From Anaerolineae bacterium (GTDB lineage Bacteria; Chloroflexota; Anaerolineae; 4572-78; J111), in contig JAGRCC010000247.1 of the NCBI GenBank assembly GCA_020433785.1, positions 1 to 12,923 on the forward strand: DNA of 12,923 bases. Reading direction: 5' to 3'. Below, piece by piece: positions 1 through 8,324 of the stretch (positions within the stretch are counted from its first letter, which is position 1; the number at the start of each line of letters is the position of its first letter). Both the position numbers and the translations under genes were made by a program. The notes beneath the pieces are model-generated. The model was not told where the DNA came from. It searched no databases and saw nothing but the letters and a program-made list of their open reading frames with translations.

Positions 1-542
1 AGGTCAATATCTCCTGCCCCAACGTCGGCGATGAGTTCGGCACGCCTTTTGCCGGCGCGATTGACAGCGCCGCCGCTGTGACCGACTCGGTGCGCCAGGC
101 TGTTACTTGTCCCATCTCGATTAAACTGGCCCCGAATGTGCCGGATATCGCCCGCATTGCCGCCGCTGTCGTCGAAGCCGGGGCGGATGCGATTACCGCC
201 ATCAACACCATGCCCGGCATGGTCATCGACGCCGCTGCGGGGCAACCGTTGCTGCATAACAACGTGGGCGGCGTCTCCGGCCCGGCCCTCAAACCGATTG
301 CCCTACGCTGTGTGTATGAAATCGCCAAAGCCGTTTCGGTGCCGATCATCGGCACAGGCGGCATCTCCACCGGTCGCGATGCGGCCGAGATGCTTATGGC
401 CGGCGCGACAGTAGTCGGGGTAGGCTCGGCGGTTTATTATCGAGGCGTAGCCGCGATGCAGGAGATTGGGCAGGAGTTGGTTGAGTTTATGGAAAGTTAT
501 GGCTATTCTAGTATCCGTGATATCTCATTAAAGAACCACTAG
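1..542 (+). CDS. pyrD: Dihydroorotate dehydrogenase, class 1B catalytic subunit (3' part, 5' end outside window)
   Basis: PyrD oxidises dihydroorotate to orotate in UMP synthesis using FMN; the 1B form passes electrons to NAD through PyrK. The reading frame is open from base 3, so a GTG at 78 is internal, not the start. The visible 179 residues begin with VNISCPNV, which holds the active-site cysteine of class 1 enzymes. They continue with [29 protein letters not shown] and PIIGTGGI, the FMN and phosphate-binding parts of the TIM barrel, and with [11 protein letters not shown] near the C-terminus. Roughly the N-terminal 40% of a usual 300-residue protein is missing off the left edge. The partner pyrK lies downstream at 1338, separated by hicAB. 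Cysteine as catalytic base and a nearby pyrK argue for class 1B and against the membrane-linked class 2. Confidence 0.95.
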   Translation, partial: VNISCPNVGDEFGTPFAGAIDSAAAVTDSVRQAVTCPISIKLAPNVPDIARIAAAVVEAGADAITAINTMPGMVIDAAAGQPLLHNNVGGVSGPALKPIALRCVYEIAKAVSVPIIGTGGISTGRDAAEMLMAGATVVGVGSAVYYRGVAAMQEIGQELVEFMESYGYSSIRDISLKNH

Positions 543-578
543 TAATTTCGACTCAAATCCAATTTGCGGCTAAAATAA

Positions 579-592
579 TACTATATTTAGTA
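579..592. promoter_or_regulatory. AT-rich palindrome upstream of hicA, possible operator
   Basis: TACTATATTTAGTA has perfect 5-bp arms (579-583 and 588-592) and ends 10 bp before the hicA ATG, in the 60-bp gap after pyrD. HicB antitoxins with a ribbon-helix-helix tail usually repress their own promoter by binding short palindromes, so an operator is plausible. I see no convincing -35/-10 pair. The assignment rests on position and symmetry only. Confidence 0.25.
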
Positions 593-602
593 CTAGAACT
601 TC

Positions 603-851
603 ATGACCAAAAAAGAAAAACTTCTTCAGAAAATTCGACAGAATCAGAAAAGTGTCAGGTTTGAAGAAATTGATAAAATCTTGAGTTGGTATGGTTTTGA
701 ACGACGACAGGCGAATAAAGGCACAAGTCATTTTGTCTATACTCTGGTTACGCACAAAACTTATAGAATTACAGTTCCATTCAAGCGGCCTTTTGTAAAA
801 GCAATTTATGTTCAACACCTACTTGAGATATTGGATGATCTAGAAACATAG
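603..851 (+). CDS. hicA: HicA-type mRNA interferase toxin
   Basis: An 82-residue basic protein of the HicA (YcfA) family, small double-stranded-RNA-binding-fold toxins that cleave mRNA in the ribosome-bound or free state and are held inactive by HicB. The family hallmark is a histidine after a glycine in the central beta-strand; here it is His43 in KGTSHFVYTL. It is followed by the strand KTYRITVPF and a C-terminal helix with IYVQHLLEIL. Length is typical. The ATG at 603 has only a weak ribosome site; no better start exists. hicB follows 13 bp downstream on the same strand, the usual toxin-first order. Base composition is clearly more AT-rich than flanking pyrD and pyrK, consistent with acquisition by transfer. 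The histidine is intact, so the toxin may be active. Confidence 0.82.
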   Translation: MTKKEKLLQKIRQNQKSVRFEEIDKILSWYGFERRQANKGTSHFVYTLVTHKTYRITVPFKRPFVKAIYVQHLLEILDDLET

Positions 852-864
852 TAAAGGGTCTTGT

Positions 865-1326
865 ATGACACAGTCTATCTCAAAAACCCAGCAAGAAAAA
901 CTGGATTATTATCTATCTTTACCTTATACAATTGAGGTTATTCAGGATGTTGAGGAAGATGGAACCGTTGTCTGGTTTGCTCAGGTGGCTGAATTACCAG
1001 GTTGTATGACTGAATCCAACACCTTTGCGGAGTTGGAGGAAATGATTAAAGATGCGATGATCAGTTGGATCGAAACTGCCCTGGCAGACAGTCAAACTGT
1101 TCCTAAGCCGCGTTCTGGAGAAAGTTATAGTGGAAAGTTTGTTGTTCGAGTCCCTAAATCTTTGCACCGAGAACTAGCTGAGGCAGCAGAGCAGGATGGG
1201 GTGAGCCTCAATACTTTTATTAATGTGGCACTAGCCCGTTCCCTTGGAACATATTCAGTGAGTACAAAAACAGAGAATTCCAAAGCGGACGTCCAAGTTA
1301 CAACTTACCTACCCGATGCAGCCTGA
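865..1326 (+). CDS. hicB: HicB-type antitoxin with C-terminal ribbon-helix-helix domain
   Basis: A 153-residue antitoxin matching HicB. Residues about 16-85 form the partial RNase H-like fold that covers the toxin (YTIEVIQDVEEDGTVVWFAQVAELPGC split over two strands, then TFAELEEMIKDAMISWIETAL). Residues about 90-125 are an Arc/CopG-like ribbon-helix-helix DNA-binding domain (KFVVRVPKSLHRELAEAAEQ, then VSLNTFINVALARSL). A variable acidic/polar tail follows. The ATG at 865 is preceded by AAAGGG at good spacing. It lies 13 bp after hicA and its stop is 11 bp before pyrK, so the pair sits inside the pyrimidine operon and probably shares its transcript as well as any promoter of its own. In the HicAB family, HicB represses the hic promoter and neutralises HicA. 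Confidence 0.85.
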   Translation: MTQSISKTQQEKLDYYLSLPYTIEVIQDVEEDGTVVWFAQVAELPGCMTESNTFAELEEMIKDAMISWIETALADSQTVPKPRSGESYSGKFVVRVPKSLHRELAEAAEQDGVSLNTFINVALARSLGTYSVSTKTENSKADVQVTTYLPDAA

Positions 1327-1337
1327 TAGAGCTAAGA

Positions 1338-2114
1338 ATGAATTACACCCCCTTACCCAAACCTCTAAAAATTGTAGACATAAAAATAGAAAACGCCTCA
1401 ACCAAAACCTTTGTCTTAGACGGTAAACTCGACGCCAAGCCCGGCCAATTTGTGATGGCCTGGCTGCCGGGTCATGAAGACAAGCCCTTTAGCCTGGCCG
1501 CGGCCAATCCGGTTAGCCTGACCATTGCCGATGTTGGCCCGCTGAGTCACGCCCTGCACCAACTCCAAATTGGCGACTCGATTTGGATACGGGGCCCGCT
1601 GGGTCGAGGGTATACCCTGCCGGTAAATTCTAAAGGCAAGCCCCACGTGCTGCTCATTGGAGGGGGGTATGGGGTAGCACCGCTGCTCTTTTTGGCCCGG
1701 CAAGCGCTGACGCTGGATTATCAGGTGTCGATGATCATCGGCGCTAAAAAGGAAGCGGACCTACTGCTCGTCAACGATTTTAAAACCATTGGCGCGGCGG
1801 TGTGGCTGACTACCGAGAATGGATCAACCGGCATCCGCGGCTTGGTGACCGACGCCATCCCGCCCATTCTGGCTGCGTCGACCACGCGGCCCACGGTGGT
1901 TTGCACGTGCGGCCCTACCGGCATGCTGCGGGCGGTGGCGGCAGTATGTGCGGCGGAAGAGATCCCGGTGCAGGTGGCCTGGGAAGCCCATATGCGCTGT
2001 GGCATCGGGTTGTGTGGCAGTTGTGAGGTAGGGGGGGGCTGGCTCACCTGCCTGGATGGGCCGGTCTTTTCGTTTGATCCGGTAATTGTGTCACCAATTA
2101 CAGCGAACTCCTAA
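1338..2114 (+). CDS. pyrK: Dihydroorotate dehydrogenase electron transfer subunit
   Basis: PyrK carries FAD and a [2Fe-2S] cluster and moves electrons from PyrD's FMN to NAD+. The 258-residue protein has the ferredoxin-reductase layout. An N-terminal beta-barrel includes KPGQFVMAW and the flavin-binding KPFSLAA (residues 49-55). The nucleotide-binding domain starts with LLIGGGYGVAPL (106-116), with TCGPTGML at 190-197. A C-terminal cluster motif has Cys221, Cys226, Cys229 and Cys238 (C-x4-C-x2-C-x8-C) in RCGIGLCGSC and LTCLDGPVF. The last spacing is short, as in hydrogenase/sulfide dehydrogenase gamma subunits. Those are the main alternative identity, but adjacency to a 1B pyrD favours PyrK. 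The start at 1338 has a weak ribosome site 11 bp after hicB, suggesting translation coupled to hicB. Confidence 0.88.
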   Translation: MNYTPLPKPLKIVDIKIENASTKTFVLDGKLDAKPGQFVMAWLPGHEDKPFSLAAANPVSLTIADVGPLSHALHQLQIGDSIWIRGPLGRGYTLPVNSKGKPHVLLIGGGYGVAPLLFLARQALTLDYQVSMIIGAKKEADLLLVNDFKTIGAAVWLTTENGSTGIRGLVTDAIPPILAASTTRPTVVCTCGPTGMLRAVAAVCAAEEIPVQVAWEAHMRCGIGLCGSCEVGGGWLTCLDGPVFSFDPVIVSPITANS

Positions 2115-2142
2115 TCAAAAACGTTTCAACCATAGAAAATAT

Positions 2143-2196
2143 AAAAGAGGCACAAAGATCGCAAAGAAAAACCTCTGCGAACGCTGTGCCTCTTTT
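2143..2196. terminator. Hairpin between convergent pyrK and pyrB, probable terminator
   Basis: A perfect 12-bp inverted repeat (AAAAGAGGCACA at 2143-2154, TGTGCCTCTTTT at 2185-2196) encloses a second 5-bp stem (TCGCA 2159-2163, TGCGA 2176-2180) with a 4x4 internal loop. On the minus strand the stem is followed by an A/T-rich stretch containing TTTT, suitable for ending the pyrC-pyrB transcript; on the plus strand the T run lies within the stem. It sits in the 149-bp gap between converging genes. It also resembles short palindromic repeats rich in CGCAAAG-like words that recur in some bacterial genomes, so it may be a repeat copy used as a terminator. Confidence 0.45.
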
Positions 2197-2263
2197 GCGC
2201 TCTATACGGTAAGGCAAAATCTGGTCGATAACGCGCCCTCGCTGCGGACCGAAGAGCGGGAAG

Positions 2264-3265
2264 TTACGCCCGCCCTAACACGGCCGCCAGCAACGCCATC
2301 CGAATGTACATGCCGTTCTTAGTCTGGCGGAAATAAGCCGCACGCGGATCGGTATCGACGTTGTAGTGAATTTCACCGACGCGGGGGAAGGGGTGCATAA
2401 CGATCATCTTCTGCTTGGCTTTCTCCATAATTTCGGTCGTAATTTCATAGTGATCTTTGACCTCTTCGTACTGGACCAAATCGGTGAAACGTTCTTTTTG
2501 AACGCGGGTGACGTAGAGAACATCGGCGTTTTCGATGACATCGGCCACGTCGTGTGTTTCGCGTACGTTGATACCGGAGTCGATGACATCGTTCATCAGC
2601 GTCAACGGCAGCCGCAAAATTTCGGGTGAGACAAAGCGTAGGCTAACATCGTACTGCATCAACAGCCGGGTGAGCGAGTGAACGGTGCGCCCGTAACGCA
2701 AGTCGCCGACCATCGCGATTTTTAAGCCATCGATGCGTCCCAACTCTTCCTGGATAGTGAATAGATCCAGCAGGGCCTGGGTCGGGTGTTCGCCGGTACC
2801 GTCGCCGGCGTTAATGATGGGCACCTTGGCGTAATCTGCGGCTACTTGCGCGGCTCCCAGTTCGGGATGGCGCATCACAATGACGTCGGCGTACTGCTCC
2901 AGTGTCCGAATGGTATCGGCCAGCGTTTCACCTTTGCTGACGGAACTAAACTGCACCCCTTGCGTAATCGGAATAATACCGCCGCCCAACCGCTCCATTG
3001 CCGAGATGAATGACGAACTGGTCCGGGTGCTCGGCTCGTAGAAGAGGCAGGCCAGCACGAAGCCTTTGAGCAAATCCACCGCGCCCACTCGATTAACCAT
3101 CTCGCGCATTTCCCTGGCCCGGGCAAAAACATAATCAATTTTGTCCATGTTAAACTGCGACACCGAAATGACGTCCTTGCCGGTTAAACCGTTACCCATT
3201 AAGGGCGGGGTCGTCAGTTCGTCAAAATTAAATAGTGGTTGAAGTTTGGTTTCTTCTCGAAGCAT
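2264..3265 (-). CDS. pyrB: Aspartate carbamoyltransferase, catalytic subunit (CAD-like)
   Basis: Condenses carbamoyl phosphate with aspartate, the committed step of pyrimidine synthesis. The 333 residues contain the carbamoyl-phosphate loop [12 protein letters not shown] (STRTS at 79-83) and the mobile loop [12 protein letters not shown] with Lys111. They also contain MRHPE (132-135), [12 protein letters not shown] with His160, [13 protein letters not shown] (186-198), TRVQKERF (253-260) and HPFPRVGEI (291-299). All catalytic motifs are present. The wording of several blocks ([35 protein letters not shown]) is that of animal CAD rather than E. coli PyrB. The start has an ideal site, AAGGAGA 5 nt upstream. 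pyrC ends 14 bp before it, so the two form an operon. No pyrI-type regulatory chain gene is in the window. Confidence 0.96.
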   Translation of the reverse strand: MLREETKLQPLFNFDELTTPPLMGNGLTGKDVISVSQFNMDKIDYVFARAREMREMVNRVGAVDLLKGFVLACLFYEPSTRTSSSFISAMERLGGGIIPITQGVQFSSVSKGETLADTIRTLEQYADVIVMRHPELGAAQVAADYAKVPIINAGDGTGEHPTQALLDLFTIQEELGRIDGLKIAMVGDLRYGRTVHSLTRLLMQYDVSLRFVSPEILRLPLTLMNDVIDSGINVRETHDVADVIENADVLYVTRVQKERFTDLVQYEEVKDHYEITTEIMEKAKQKMIVMHPFPRVGEIHYNVDTDPRAAYFRQTKNGMYIRMALLAAVLGRA

Positions 3266-3279
3266 AATTATCTCCTTCT

Positions 3280-4338
3280 CTATATTAATAGTTGGCCACT
3301 ACCGGGTTCGGCAGTGATTTGACCATCTTTATAAACCTCTACCCCCCGCAGCACCACGCGTCGAACGCGACCGACAACGTTCATCCCGACAAAGGGCGTC
3401 CAGCCGCATTTGGTTTGCAACCCATCATTTGACAGACTGTACTCGGCCTCAGGATCGACTTCGATATGGGTGTCAGCTTGAAGCGGCAGCTTGAAAATAC
3501 GGCGAGGGTTGATTGCCATAAGTTTGATGAGCCGGTCCAGATCGAGCCGATCTTCCTTAACAGCGGTTAGCATCAACGGCAGCGACGTCTCCAAGCCGGC
3601 CACACCGGGCGGCGGGCTGTCCGACTGCTTTTCCTCCAAGGTGTGGGGCGCGTGATCGGTGGCGATGCAGTCGATGGTGGAGTGGATGTGGGCCCACAAC
3701 GCCGCCACATCTTTGGCCGTGGCCAGCCGGGGGCGCATATCGCCTAAGGGGCCCAGGCGCTCGGCGTCGGCCTCGGTCAGGAAGAGGTGGTGCGGTGTAA
3801 CTTCACAGGTAACGGGCAGGCGTTGGGCTTTGGCGGCGGCAATGAGCTCGATCTCTTCTTTGCGGCTGATGTGGCAAAAATGCACCGGCCGCTGGTAGGC
3901 CGCCGCCAATCCGATGCCAACGGCTACGCTCTGCCCTTCAGCATGCATGGCGATGAGCTTCTGACGGGGCCACAGCCGAAAACAGGCGTTGAGCGTGGGC
4001 AAATCCTCAACCCGCAGCGGGCCGAAGGTGTCGTTAAGATAGATTTTGAGGGCGACGGTGTAACGGCTCAACTCGATCACGCCTTCAATCTGTTCCGGGC
4101 TGGCTCCAGCAAAAAGCCCAACGTCACATAGGATAGAACGTTGGGCTTTTTGAAGAGTCTCTTCCAAGACCGCCGGTGTGGTCAGAGGGGGGGTAGTGTT
4201 GGGCATCGCCAAAACGGTGGTGATGCCCCCGGCCAGAGCCGCCGCAGTACCGGTGGCAAAATCCTCTTTGTGTTCTCCACCGGGCACGCGCAAATGGGTA
4301 TGAACATCGACCAGACCGGGTAACATTAGGTTGGACAT
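3280..4338 (-). CDS. pyrC: Dihydroorotase (CAD-like)
   Basis: Cyclises carbamoyl aspartate to dihydroorotate. The 352-residue amidohydrolase shows every expected metal or substrate residue. These are His13 and His15 in DVHTHLR, the lysine to be carboxylated (Lys98 in [10 protein letters not shown]), His132 in MHAEG, Cys155-His156, Glu179 in [11 protein letters not shown], and the catalytic Asp228 in [12 protein letters not shown]. Thr104-Phe105 match the flexible-loop pair known from the human CAD dihydroorotase domain. Blocks such as [26 protein letters not shown] and RRVVLRG also follow CAD. The enzyme is shorter than common type I PyrC (about 425 residues). GAGGAG lies 6 nt before the ATG. 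It is first in a two-gene operon with pyrB. Its promoter must lie in 4339-4450; I could not fix the boxes. Confidence 0.95.
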   Translation of the reverse strand: MSNLMLPGLVDVHTHLRVPGGEHKEDFATGTAAALAGGITTVLAMPNTTPPLTTPAVLEETLQKAQRSILCDVGLFAGASPEQIEGVIELSRYTVALKIYLNDTFGPLRVEDLPTLNACFRLWPRQKLIAMHAEGQSVAVGIGLAAAYQRPVHFCHISRKEEIELIAAAKAQRLPVTCEVTPHHLFLTEADAERLGPLGDMRPRLATAKDVAALWAHIHSTIDCIATDHAPHTLEEKQSDSPPPGVAGLETSLPLMLTAVKEDRLDLDRLIKLMAINPRRIFKLPLQADTHIEVDPEAEYSLSNDGLQTKCGWTPFVGMNVVGRVRRVVLRGVEVYKDGQITAEPGSGQLLI

Positions 4339-4367
4339 AAACTCCTCACATCATTTATTGAGTAATC

Positions 4368-4431
4368 CAGGTAACAGCACTTCAACCCGCCAGATTGCGA
4401 TTTATCGACGACAATAAGTAGCTGTTACCTG
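4368..4431 (-). repeat. 11-bp inverted repeat in the pyrC leader
   Basis: CAGGTAACAGC (4368-4378) and GCTGTTACCTG (4421-4431) are exact reverse complements separated by 42 bp, located 30 bp upstream of pyrC. As RNA on the minus strand it would form a closed domain ending just before the ribosome site; as DNA it could be a two-half-site operator. It does not match the PyrR-binding loop I know. There is no T run, so it is not an intrinsic terminator. No other gene is visible in 4339-4601. Confidence 0.6.
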
Positions 4432-4450
4432 TAAAATGACCTACGCACAT

Positions 4451-4482
4451 AAAAATGCCTGATTCTAAACGAACCAGGCATT
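4451..4482 (-). terminator. Intrinsic terminator of guaB
   Basis: On the minus strand, AATGCCTG pairs with CAGGCATT (4454-4461 with 4475-4482). One mismatch follows, then three further pairs close a 5-nt loop (4466-4470), and the stem runs into TTTTT at 4455-4451. It lies about 120 bp after the guaB stop and upstream of pyrC, so it separates guaB transcription from the pyrC-pyrB operon. Confidence 0.75.
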
Positions 4483-4601
4483 GTCGCTGCAATTAAAGAA
4501 AGTTATCCTTTTAGGCCAGGTACAAATCCGAGACATTTTCCCCCTGAATTTACACTCTGGGATTAGATCATAGCATAAAGGGAGGGTTATCGCAAATGTC
4601 G

Positions 4602-6083
4602 TTAAGAACGGCGCGGGCTGTAGTTGGGTGCTTCTTTAGTTAGGGCGACGCTGTGTGGATGGCTTTCCAGCAGCCCGGCGTTGCTAATGGAGATAAATTT
4701 GGCCTTGGTGCGGAGTTCATCCAAATGACTGGCCCCCACATAGCCCATCCCGGAGCGAATACCGCCGACAAATTGGTAGATAAAATCGGCCAGCTTGCCT
4801 TTGTAGGGCACCCGGCCTTCGATGCCTTCCGGTACGGTTTTGCCGCTGTCAGATTTTTGGCCGGTGCCGTAGCGATCTTTGCTGAACTGGCTCATCGCGC
4901 CCAAGCTGCCCATGCCCCGATAATCTTTATAGGGGCGGCCTTCGTAGACGATAATTTCACCGGGCGATTCCTCAACACCGGCCAGCATACTCCCCAACAT
5001 GACGCAGTTAGCGCCGGCGGCCAGAGCTTTGACAGCGTCGCCGGAATATTTGATGCCGCCGTCGGCGATGACCGGGACATTGTAATCGCCGGCGGCTTTG
5101 GCGCATTCCACAATGGCCGTTAGCTGCGGTACGCCGACGCCGGCGATAATGCGGGTGGTACAGATTGAACCGGCCCCAACGCCGACTTTGATGGCTTCCG
5201 CGCCGGATTCGATGATGGTACGCGCTCCTTCAGCGGTAGCGACGTTGCCGCCCACCACGGGCAGATCGGGATAGTTGCTGCGAATCCAACTGATGGCATC
5301 GATCACTTTGCGGGAGTGGCCGTGAGCAGTATCGACCACGACGGCATCGACCCCGGCTTTGTTTAGGGCGGCCAGCCGTTCGCGGTAATCATCGCCTACG
5401 CCAATACCGGCGGCGACCCTCAGCCGCCCCTGCTGGTCAACGGCGGCGCGGGGATAGTCACGTTTTTTGCTAATATCTTTGAAGGTAATCAAACCTCTCA
5501 ACGTACCGGCCTCATCGACGAGGGGTAATTTTTCGATTTTATGACGCTGCAATATCTCTTCAGCCTCTTCCAGAGTGGTATCGATTGGAGCCGTTACCAA
5601 GTTACGAGCGGTCATATAACTGGAAATGGGCTGATGCCAATCCCGGACGAAACGCATATCGCGATTGGTCAAAATACCGACCAGCCGGCCTGTTCCTTGG
5701 GAGTCGGTAATGGGAATGCCGGAAATGTGGTAGCGGGCCATAATCTCTTCGGCTTCGGCTAAAGAGTTGTCCGGGGAAAGGGTGATGGGGTGAGTGATCA
5801 TACCCGCCTCGGACCGCTTAACCAGGTCAACTTCGTCGGCCTGGCTTTCGATGGGCATGTTACGATGGATAACGCCAATGCCGCCTTCTCTGGCTAAGGC
5901 AATGGCCAACCGGCTCTCGGTGACGGTGTCCATCGCGGCTGAAACAACCGGGATATTCAGTTTTATATCGCGGACAAAGTAGGTTTGAACCTGGATTTCG
6001 TGCGGCAAGACCTCGGAAAAGCCGGGCAGCAACAGCACGTCATCAAATGTAAAAGCCTGATCTTGAAAATAACTGTTACTCAT
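4602..6083 (-). CDS. guaB: Inosine-5'-monophosphate dehydrogenase
   Basis: Oxidises IMP to XMP with NAD+, the committed step toward GMP. The 493-residue protein is full length. It has the N-terminal [10 protein letters not shown] signature (11-20) and then [12 protein letters not shown] (45-56). Two CBS domains are inserted at about residues 95-150 and 158-207 (STOP of the barrel between strands), where purine nucleotides regulate family members. The catalytic loop is [11 protein letters not shown] with Cys308, followed by [23 protein letters not shown] in the flap region and [18 protein letters not shown] lies 7 nt before the ATG. The 56-bp gap to the upstream PHP gene shows no clear promoter, so read-through from that gene is possible. 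It has its own terminator at 4451-4482. Confidence 0.97.
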   Translation of the reverse strand: MSNSYFQDQAFTFDDVLLLPGFSEVLPHEIQVQTYFVRDIKLNIPVVSAAMDTVTESRLAIALAREGGIGVIHRNMPIESQADEVDLVKRSEAGMITHPITLSPDNSLAEAEEIMARYHISGIPITDSQGTGRLVGILTNRDMRFVRDWHQPISSYMTARNLVTAPIDTTLEEAEEILQRHKIEKLPLVDEAGTLRGLITFKDISKKRDYPRAAVDQQGRLRVAAGIGVGDDYRERLAALNKAGVDAVVVDTAHGHSRKVIDAISWIRSNYPDLPVVGGNVATAEGARTIIESGAEAIKVGVGAGSICTTRIIAGVGVPQLTAIVECAKAAGDYNVPVIADGGIKYSGDAVKALAAGANCVMLGSMLAGVEESPGEIIVYEGRPYKDYRGMGSLGAMSQFSKDRYGTGQKSDSGKTVPEGIEGRVPYKGKLADFIYQFVGGIRSGMGYVGASHLDELRTKAKFISISNAGLLESHPHSVALTKEAPNYSPRRS

Positions 6084-6139
6084 TACAATACTCCTCGTGT
6101 GATAAACTCATACCATTAGATAGTTTACCGATTTATTCC

Positions 6140-8305
6140 CTAGCGATTGCGCTTAAGAATAGGTAAATAGGTTCTTTGACCATTGGTCAAAATCGGAACC
6201 GTACCTTGCGCTGCAAAGCAATTGGCGCAGGTTGCTCCATAATCAACATTCGCAATGGCGCCGTTGGTGGTGACCGAGAAGGACACTTCGACCACTCCGC
6301 CATTGGCCGGAATCGTCGGTATGGTCCACGTCACAACGCCATTGTTGAGGGAGTCGCCGCCGCTAACGTAGTTGGCTCCCGTGGGGACTCGATCCGTTAC
6401 CGTCACATTCGTGGCCGGTGAGGCGCCGATGTTCGTTACTTTGAGCTTGTAAGTAATTAACTGGCCTGGCTCCGCCTGTTTGGGACCCGTTTTTGAAATA
6501 CGGAGCATGGGGCGATCCGTCACTTGAACAGATACCGTATCGGCCGCGGTTAAGCCGCCGGGATCGGCCACGGTTAATTGAAAGGCCAGGTTGGTGGGAA
6601 TATGGGGCGCCGTGAAGGTGGGCTTAGCCACCGTCTTGTCGTTGAGGCTAACGGCCGGACCGCTTTGCTGGCTCCATTGATAGACAAGCGCGTCCTGATC
6701 GGGATCATAGCTGGCCGAGCCGTTCAAAGCGACAATCGAGTCGATGGGGACAATTAAGGCCGGCCCTGCCTCAGCCACAGGCAAACGCTCAACCCAGACG
6801 GGACTGGTATAGGCCGAATACGACCAATCGTCGTAATAGGCTTCAACGTAATAGTAATTCCCCAACTTGGCCGAAACTGAGGGCGTCCAGTAGTATGACG
6901 AACGGCTGGAGATACTGGTCTGCGTTTTAAGTTTGCCATTCTCGTACAACTTTAAATGCAGGGTTTTGCCGCTGGGCGAGGGATCATGGGCATGGATGTT
7001 AAAATTGAGTTGGCTCGTATTGGGTACGGCCGATCCCATCCAATAGCCATTGGCTTGCATCACCACAGCTAACACCAAGTAGTTGGGCGAGGCAAAAAAG
7101 GTGCGTCTGGCTGCCAGCGCTTTGAACACCTCGCTTCGGGTCAAGTTTGGAGCCACAATGCCCATTCTTCGCCAACCCCAATCTTTGAAATGCGCGTCGG
7201 AGTTGCCGACGGAGCCCAGATGCCAGCCGTTGTTGAGACTGCGAAAAAATTCGGTGGGGCTGCTCAACTCCTGTAAAACAATTTTGTGATCGAGCGCCGG
7301 ATAATAAGCAAAATTGTTAAAGTTGAAGTCCGGAGGATTGTCGGCCGAGGGGTGGTTGAATTGAGCAATGACGTTGGGTTGGCCGAGTAACCAATTGTAG
7401 AATTCTGCCTGGGTATCATATTGGGGATCATTGCGGTGGACAAAGGTTTCGGTATTAAAGACGTTGAGATGGCCTTTGTAACCGGTGTACTCAAAACCAC
7501 GGATGCCAATAAATTGGCCATTCACCGTCACCGAATCGGCAATTTGCTGTAAACTGTTCCACTCGGCTTGGGTCAGCATAAAGCCATGCTCGCTGAGCGC
7601 GAAGAATTCCAGACCACGGGCTCTGGCCGTTTGATACGCTTCTAGCGGCGTTCCCCACCCATCAGAATAAAGCGAATGCGAATGCAAGTCGCCAAAGTAA
7701 ATCTTCATATTGCCGAAGGACGGAATATTGGCAACGGAGGGTTCATCTGAGAATAGAGATGCGCCGGTGGTGGTGGTAAACTCCCATAAAATATCCTGCT
7801 CCAGCGATATTCCCGATAGATATCGAATGCCGCGAGTGGCTCTGGCCGCATAAGTATGGTTTGGCAGAAGGGGGCTAGCCGGATAAAAAACCACCGTGCG
7901 GCTGCCGTGAATATAATCGACCGTGCCCTCGATAGGCCGGCCCGCCTGAGTAAGGTAAAAAGAACGGTCCGTGACCGAGTCCGGTTCGACGGGAATAGGA
8001 AAAGCGATGGAAACAAGGGTATAGGTTGGCACACCACTGGCTTTTGGGACCGGATAGAGTTGTAAGCTCAAAGCCGGGTCGGCCACGCCAAGCGGGCGGT
8101 GAGTTAATTTATCAAAAATCTCGCATGCTTCGCCTTGGGCAATACGACATCGTAAAGATGAGGGGGCATCAGAGGTTGAATTAGCGGTGGGCGTGGGTGT
8201 TATCGGTTCGGTCGCAACAGCGGGGTTAGCAGAAAAAACAAGATGAAGAAAAAAGAGGGTCAGACAGCCAAATAGGGTTAGCCCTACCAACGGTATTTTT
8301 TTCAT
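6140..8305 (-). CDS. Secreted PHP-domain (CehA/McbA-like) metallohydrolase with Ig-like, PKD-like and DUF11 domains
   Basis: A 721-residue exported protein. Residues 1-31 are a signal peptide (KK, long hydrophobic core, AVA). A Thr/Pro/Ser-rich linker follows, then an SbsA-like Ig domain at about 85-180 (VSIAFPIPVEPDSV to ILWEFTT). The PHP metal-dependent hydrolase domain spans about 200-415. Its probable ligands are His208 and His210 (GDLHSHSLYSDG), Asp215, His240 (SEHGF), Glu272, His318 (FNHPS), and Asp370 and His372 (GNSDAHF). A PKD/REJ-like domain covers about 511-598 (SYDPDQDALVYQWSQQSGP) and a DUF11 domain about 600-690 (ITYKLKVTNIG). The protein ends TYLPILKRNR. Family members hydrolyse phosphoesters; the substrate is unknown. 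The metal site looks complete, so extracellular or envelope phosphoesterase activity is inferred. The start lies 19 bp after the pentapeptide gene, suggesting co-transcription; the ribosome site is weak. Confidence 0.85.
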   Translation of the reverse strand: MKKIPLVGLTLFGCLTLFFLHLVFSANPAVATEPITPTPTANSTSDAPSSLRCRIAQGEACEIFDKLTHRPLGVADPALSLQLYPVPKASGVPTYTLVSIAFPIPVEPDSVTDRSFYLTQAGRPIEGTVDYIHGSRTVVFYPASPLLPNHTYAARATRGIRYLSGISLEQDILWEFTTTTGASLFSDEPSVANIPSFGNMKIYFGDLHSHSLYSDGWGTPLEAYQTARARGLEFFALSEHGFMLTQAEWNSLQQIADSVTVNGQFIGIRGFEYTGYKGHLNVFNTETFVHRNDPQYDTQAEFYNWLLGQPNVIAQFNHPSADNPPDFNFNNFAYYPALDHKIVLQELSSPTEFFRSLNNGWHLGSVGNSDAHFKDWGWRRMGIVAPNLTRSEVFKALAARRTFFASPNYLVLAVVMQANGYWMGSAVPNTSQLNFNIHAHDPSPSGKTLHLKLYENGKLKTQTSISSRSSYYWTPSVSAKLGNYYYVEAYYDDWSYSAYTSPVWVERLPVAEAGPALIVPIDSIVALNGSASYDPDQDALVYQWSQQSGPAVSLNDKTVAKPTFTAPHIPTNLAFQLTVADPGGLTAADTVSVQVTDRPMLRISKTGPKQAEPGQLITYKLKVTNIGASPATNVTVTDRVPTGANYVSGGDSLNNGVVTWTIPTIPANGGVVEVSFSVTTNGAIANVDYGATCANCFAAQGTVPILTNGQRTYLPILKRNR

Positions 8306-8324
8306 TTATTAAGAGTCCAGAGGA

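Noticed and set aside
78..80. GTG as the start of the first gene
   Set aside because: The frame is open to the left edge and encodes the conserved SCPN active-site segment before this codon.
2086..2322. 78-codon plus-strand frame across the pyrK/pyrB junction
   Set aside because: It overlaps both real genes and the hairpin and has no recognisable sequence or ribosome site.
4368..4431. PyrR attenuator upstream of pyrC
   Set aside because: I see no PyrR-binding loop consensus and no terminator in front of pyrC on the minus strand; only the inverted repeat is supported.
6103..6127. TAAACT/AGTTTA inverted repeat between the PHP gene and guaB as a terminator
   Set aside because: Only six A/T-rich pairs with a 13-nt loop and no T run; too weak to call.
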